A stretch of DNA of 64,000 bases, from positions 28,338,206 through 28,402,205 of the forward strand of contig NC_058044.1 in the NCBI RefSeq assembly GCF_020085105.1, written 5' to 3'. The notes beneath the pieces are model-generated. The model searched no databases. It was given only the letters and a program-made list of their open reading frames with translations, and was not told where the DNA came from. The first letter of the stretch is position 1. Every line of letters starts with the position of its first letter. Positions 60,179 to 64,000 of this stretch are shown here, piece after piece. The position numbers were made by a program, and so were the translations under genes. The DNA comes from Siniperca chuatsi (lineage: Eukaryota > Chordata > Actinopteri > Centrarchiformes > Sinipercidae).

Positions 60179-62560
60179 TTGTGAGTCACTTCAGACAATG
60201 CCATCTGCCAAATGAATGTAACGAAAGGCAAGTTCCATTTTTGATCAAGAAACAAAACAATTTTTAGTACTTTTACTTCCAATCAGGCAGAATTATAATG
60301 CCATAGGTGTTTGTGTCTGTGAATGTACAGTATAAGACCCGACTAGACTGTTAGTAGCCATCATAGGCCGACATTGTTTTATGAGCTTAAATTACATAAA
60401 TCGCCTATTAAAATAGCTATGTGTAAATGTCATCCTAAGTACTTTACTGCAATCAGAGATGAATTAAAAAAAATACATGGTCAGGTTATTTAAGACCTAG
60501 CGTTAGTCATCACAACATAGCATAATAGCAATAATATGTATAATGTACACATATTACACAAACTAGAACACATGGTAATAAACACACTAAGTATGTGTAT
60601 TCGTCTACATTATGATGAAGATTTTGTTAGCATCGGAAGGGTGGTACATTGTATTCTGCCAGTAAAGAGGCACTTGTAGTTAGTACAGACAGGTTTCCTT
60701 CCTCTGCATCTGTGTTCATAACATGAAGATGTTCACCCTCTGCTGCTGCTCATGCAGTACTACAGGCAGCCTTCCAGCTCCACTCCAATATAATGACGCT
60801 TCTGAAATGTTGCAATTCATACTGTTACCACAGAGGGGCCCTAGCTTCATGCAGGAATGACTAGAAATGTGAGATATTCAAAACAGTGTATAAACACACA
60901 CATTCCAGCAAATCTTCAAGCTTATGAGATACATCAGAAAGCATCTGTGTTTCTCTGTGCAATAATTACTAAATCATTATTAATATTTATTGTTGCTGAA
61001 ATCATTTTGTTGGGAAATTAAGCAATTATGTGACAGGGTTGCTGTCTGACAATGAAGGAGAACAAATTTAAAAAGTTCTAAAGCTCAGATGGTTACTATC
61101 TAGCCATCATGACCAACCATGTGGTTTTACAGTAGAGTACATTTTTGTCCAAAACAATAAATAAAAACTATTTGTTATATATAAATATGAGATGATTGAA
61201 ATAAACTGCACAACTGGGCCTTAACCATAGTGAATTGATTGGTCACATCTTAGCTTTTATTAAGCAGTTGGCCGATGTATACAAACCCCCAATACACATA
61301 TTACAGCCATGATTCTGTAGTGGCACTGTTTATCAGTTATCGTCTGTCTTTGTGGAGTGTGTCTTCTCCCTTCTGTCAAAGCAGATGTTTTTGAACTTGA
61401 GCTGTGTGACACGAGGGAAGTGATGTATCCACCGTCTATTTATAACACAGAGAGCAGGTGTGCTGATACACAGAGGCAAAGTGAATGGTTGGGATCTTCA
61501 GAGGACTCTGTGCTTTTGTAAATACATACGCACACACACACACACACGATGAACATATTTGCATCTTCCCTATGAAAACATGCATGCACACAAACATACA
61601 CACACATATTTATCCTACATAGGAAACCTATTTACAGTGTAGTCGCATGAATGCACGCCCATATGTATACAAGACAAAGACATTCCCATCAATGCATATA
61701 CATTCAGACAATGGAAGATTTAGAGCTTGCTGCTGGCAGCCACACAGATATCCAAACACTCATTTCCATCCAAGCAACTCAAACACATTTCCAAGTGCTG
61801 TCAAATCAAAAGGGAGACAAGATGCTCTTCACAATATCAGCCTCTTCTCCCTGGAGGGTAGAGCAGATCCACACCCACAACCAGATCCTCTGAGCAACAC
61901 TTCACTCAAATAATCTACAGCACTCAACAAATCAGCCCTGACACAAATGCTGCACAGACAGCTTCAAACACCATGCAAACAATATTCAGTGAAGTAGCTG
62001 TGACCATATTTTAACACGGAGGTCAAAGTGGTCAACAAGAGGCTGGCAGGTGGTGGCAAAGTATCGAGTCAGAAGAACCTGTACCCAGAGTAGTTTATTA
62101 CCTCAGAAAAAGGAACAGCATTTCATGAGAATCAAGGGTGGGAGGAAGATAACTGTGTTTGCATATGTTTTTTATGTGGTCGTTTGCACTTACCTCCAGT
62201 GACTCTGAAAGCACTGCTGCAACCTCAAAAAGGAAGTAGGCGAGGCCTGGTTTGACAGCGACAGTGCTACAAAATATATTCCAAGAGATTTAGTCTGTAA
62301 ACAGGATGAAGCACTGGTGAACAGAACAGAGAGAAGGCATGTGTTTTTTGGTGAAACGACGGTTCAAGAGAAGATTTGTTTGAGCTGACTGTTCCTGTGG
62401 ACTGTACTGGACTATTCTTCAGAACTCAACATTAGGCAGATATTTTGGGAACGATACAAGCTGGTTGACAAAGCTTTTGAATTACAAGATTTTTTTTTAA
62501 ATAAATCTAGAAGAACTGAGACTGAGGTATTATCTGACACACCTAAGGATATCTTGTCTC
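60179..62560. other. Upstream region of the MYADM-like gene, no gene seen
   Basis: No open frame of note. A short (AC)n run is at 61,531-61,546. A non-coding first exon of the downstream gene probably lies here, but I could not place it. Confidence 0.4.
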
Positions 62561-62596
62561 TTGGATACTGGACCACTCAGATTCAACACTGTGACA

Positions 62597-63505
62597 ATGC
62601 CTGTGATTGTACTAGAGGCCAGAGACTTCACCAGTCCCCTTTTTTTGGTGCGGACATGGGAAGTCTTATCTGGCTGTACCACCTTCAGTCTTGTGGCCTC
62701 GCTGGAGCATTCAGAGATAAACAAAAATCAATCTTACCACCAAAACCTCAACACATTCAGGATCTTCTGCATGTTTACCTGGTGCTTCTTCTTCACCCTT
62801 ACACTCCTTATCCATATTCTCAGCGTCATCCAGTTTCACAGCCTCATCCCAATATCCTGGAAGAACCTGACTATGACAGTGGCAGTCTTAGGTGCACTGA
62901 TGTGTCTCAGTGCTTCTGTGGTTTTCCCTTGGATCATCATGGATCATTACATTGTGTCGCCGCGCCCTGTGGCGGCTGCTGTGGCCTCCTGTCTCACCTT
63001 CCTGGCCTACACCTCAGAGTCCTACGTTCTTTGCACCCAAGCCCATGAGCAAAGGGGCTACATGGGCAGCATGCCTGGTCTCCTCAAGACGCTCCAACTC
63101 TGGGGAGGCTGTCAGATGATACCCCTGATTGTGGAGGTGGTCTGCGGACTGGCTAGTGAAATACGTAGTTGGCAGCTGTGGGTCTCTGGAGTGTCATACG
63201 GTGTCTGTGTCCTCATGTCTCTAGTCACACTGGTGGTAATATTAGGTGACTTTGCTGGCCGATGTCTTCTACCTTTTGACAGATTTTTGGCTGGCTTCAG
63301 TCTGATTGGGGTGTTGCTCTACATGGTGGCCACAGTGATTTGTTTTACCAAGATCCTGCAGCTGAGAGACTTCTTCCAACGAAACCCCAACAAAAATGCA
63401 GAACTTGTTATCATGGAAACAGTGGTTGCCAGTATTACACTGTTAGCTTATACAGTGGACCTTGCCTTCTCCATTAAACTATTGTGTGACAGGAGTCACG
63501 CATGA
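62597..63505 (+). CDS. myadm-like: Myeloid-associated differentiation marker-like (MYADM-like) membrane protein
   Basis: A 302-residue frame from an ATG with A at -3. The upstream in-frame extension has no ATG. A splice-acceptor-like GGACCACTCAG ends at 62,580, so the coding sequence likely sits in one exon after a non-coding exon, as in MYADM genes. About eight hydrophobic segments form two MARVEL-type four-helix modules. Family-typical stretches are seen: TFSLVAS (29-35), MFTWCFFFTLTLLI (59-72), ISWKNLTMT (86-94), LMCLSASVVFP (101-111), GYMGSMPGLLKTLQ, and LLAYTVDLAFS near the end. Human MYADM is about 322 residues. The family acts in membrane raft and junction organisation. It is intact and unlike any repeat here. 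Which paralogue it is cannot be said. Confidence 0.9.
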   Translation: MPVIVLEARDFTSPLFLVRTWEVLSGCTTFSLVASLEHSEINKNQSYHQNLNTFRIFCMFTWCFFFTLTLLIHILSVIQFHSLIPISWKNLTMTVAVLGALMCLSASVVFPWIIMDHYIVSPRPVAAAVASCLTFLAYTSESYVLCTQAHEQRGYMGSMPGLLKTLQLWGGCQMIPLIVEVVCGLASEIRSWQLWVSGVSYGVCVLMSLVTLVVILGDFAGRCLLPFDRFLAGFSLIGVLLYMVATVICFTKILQLRDFFQRNPNKNAELVIMETVVASITLLAYTVDLAFSIKLLCDRSHA

Positions 63506-64000
63506 AATAATGCATTAAATGTATTGCATGAGAAGTTCATCATATATAGTCCTGAAAGGTTTAGGAGAAAATCATGTCTTTGGCAAGCGTATAAAACTCA
63601 AACTGAATGGATGTTTTTGCTGTTAATTACTGCTGTGTAATCAAATTCTCTCTCCAGACCTATGAATTGCTAACTTGAAAGACCTATACAAGTTGTTTAC
63701 ATATTGAACTTAAAGTCAAAAAATTGTATGAAACTGAGCACCATGATCGTGTTCTGGTGAGTTCTACAAATGGGTTTGGTTTTACTGACATTTGAAAGTG
63801 TTATGTGACATTTGTGGTGCAGTTCACTGTGACATACATACTATACAACCAATAAACCTGGGTTATGTGACAGGTGCACAGACTCATGAGCACACAGCAG
63901 CCTTTATGGACATAATAACGTGGTGTATTTCCTGTAGTGGTAGCTGAACAGCAGTCACCACTCATAAAGTTTAACATATAAACTGTTGACTGTGGACATA
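63506..64000 (+). other. 3' UTR and flank of the MYADM-like gene
   Basis: A canonical AATAAA at 63,851-63,856 lies 346 bases after the stop codon and would give a 3' UTR of about 360-370 bases. Nothing else is recognised to the window end. Confidence 0.6.

Noticed and set aside
62554..63119. Alternative frames over the MYADM-like gene, and the TTG-initiated extension at 62,561
   Set aside because: They are frame shadows. The extension has no ATG and lies partly upstream of a likely splice acceptor, so ATG 62,597 is preferred.

Overview
The window is vertebrate nuclear DNA, almost certainly from a percomorph-like teleost. The reasons are split genes with GT-AG introns, AATAAA signals, many (CA)n microsatellites, and a repeat load typical of fish: hAT elements and MITEs, L2/Rex1-type and RTE-type non-LTR retrotransposons, and other dispersed fish repeats. 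No bacterial or phage gene is present. Most open frames are short chance frames or transposon remains.

Layout. From 1 to about 27.4 kb there is no gene I can support. This part holds microsatellites, MITEs (7.3, 7.9, 10.9 and 25.3 kb), a hAT element with a perfect 8-bp target duplication (9.92-10.57 kb), an L2-type LINE fragment (14.5-15.0 kb), and several AT/GC-balanced, motif-rich islands that look like conserved non-coding elements. From 27.4 to 40.5 kb lie relics: a broken perforin exon joined to a LINE, a 2.4-kb L2/Rex1-type LINE carrying two insertions of another repeat in opposite orientation, a 5'-truncated RTE element with a 17-bp target duplication, and a second orphan piece of perforin 3' flank.

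The centre of interest is 40.55-53.74 kb. Three head-to-tail units of about 4.2-4.6 kb each carry a complete perforin-1-like gene on the minus strand: a non-coding first exon, a coding exon starting exactly at the splice acceptor, and a long last exon. All share the same introns and flanks. Unit C (51.3-53.2 kb) is intact, with 570 codons, a signal peptide, the MACPF signature, a cysteine-rich EGF-like shelf and a C2 domain whose five expected calcium-ligand aspartates are all present. Unit A carries a 1-base insertion and unit B a 1-base deletion, at different places, each destroying the C2 domain. With the relics at 27.9 and 36.8 kb this makes at least five perforin-derived loci on one strand, a birth-and-death array of immune effector genes.

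Downstream of the array are a hAT element with an internally deleted transposase (53.93-55.51 kb) inserted into an older dispersed repeat, a possible LTR-like segment, a diverged direct duplication of about 0.9 kb (57.6-59.3 kb), a LINE 3' end (60.0-60.2 kb), and finally an intact single-coding-exon MYADM-like membrane protein gene on the plus strand (62,597-63,505).

All family names come from reading the sequence and general knowledge of these families. No database search was run.
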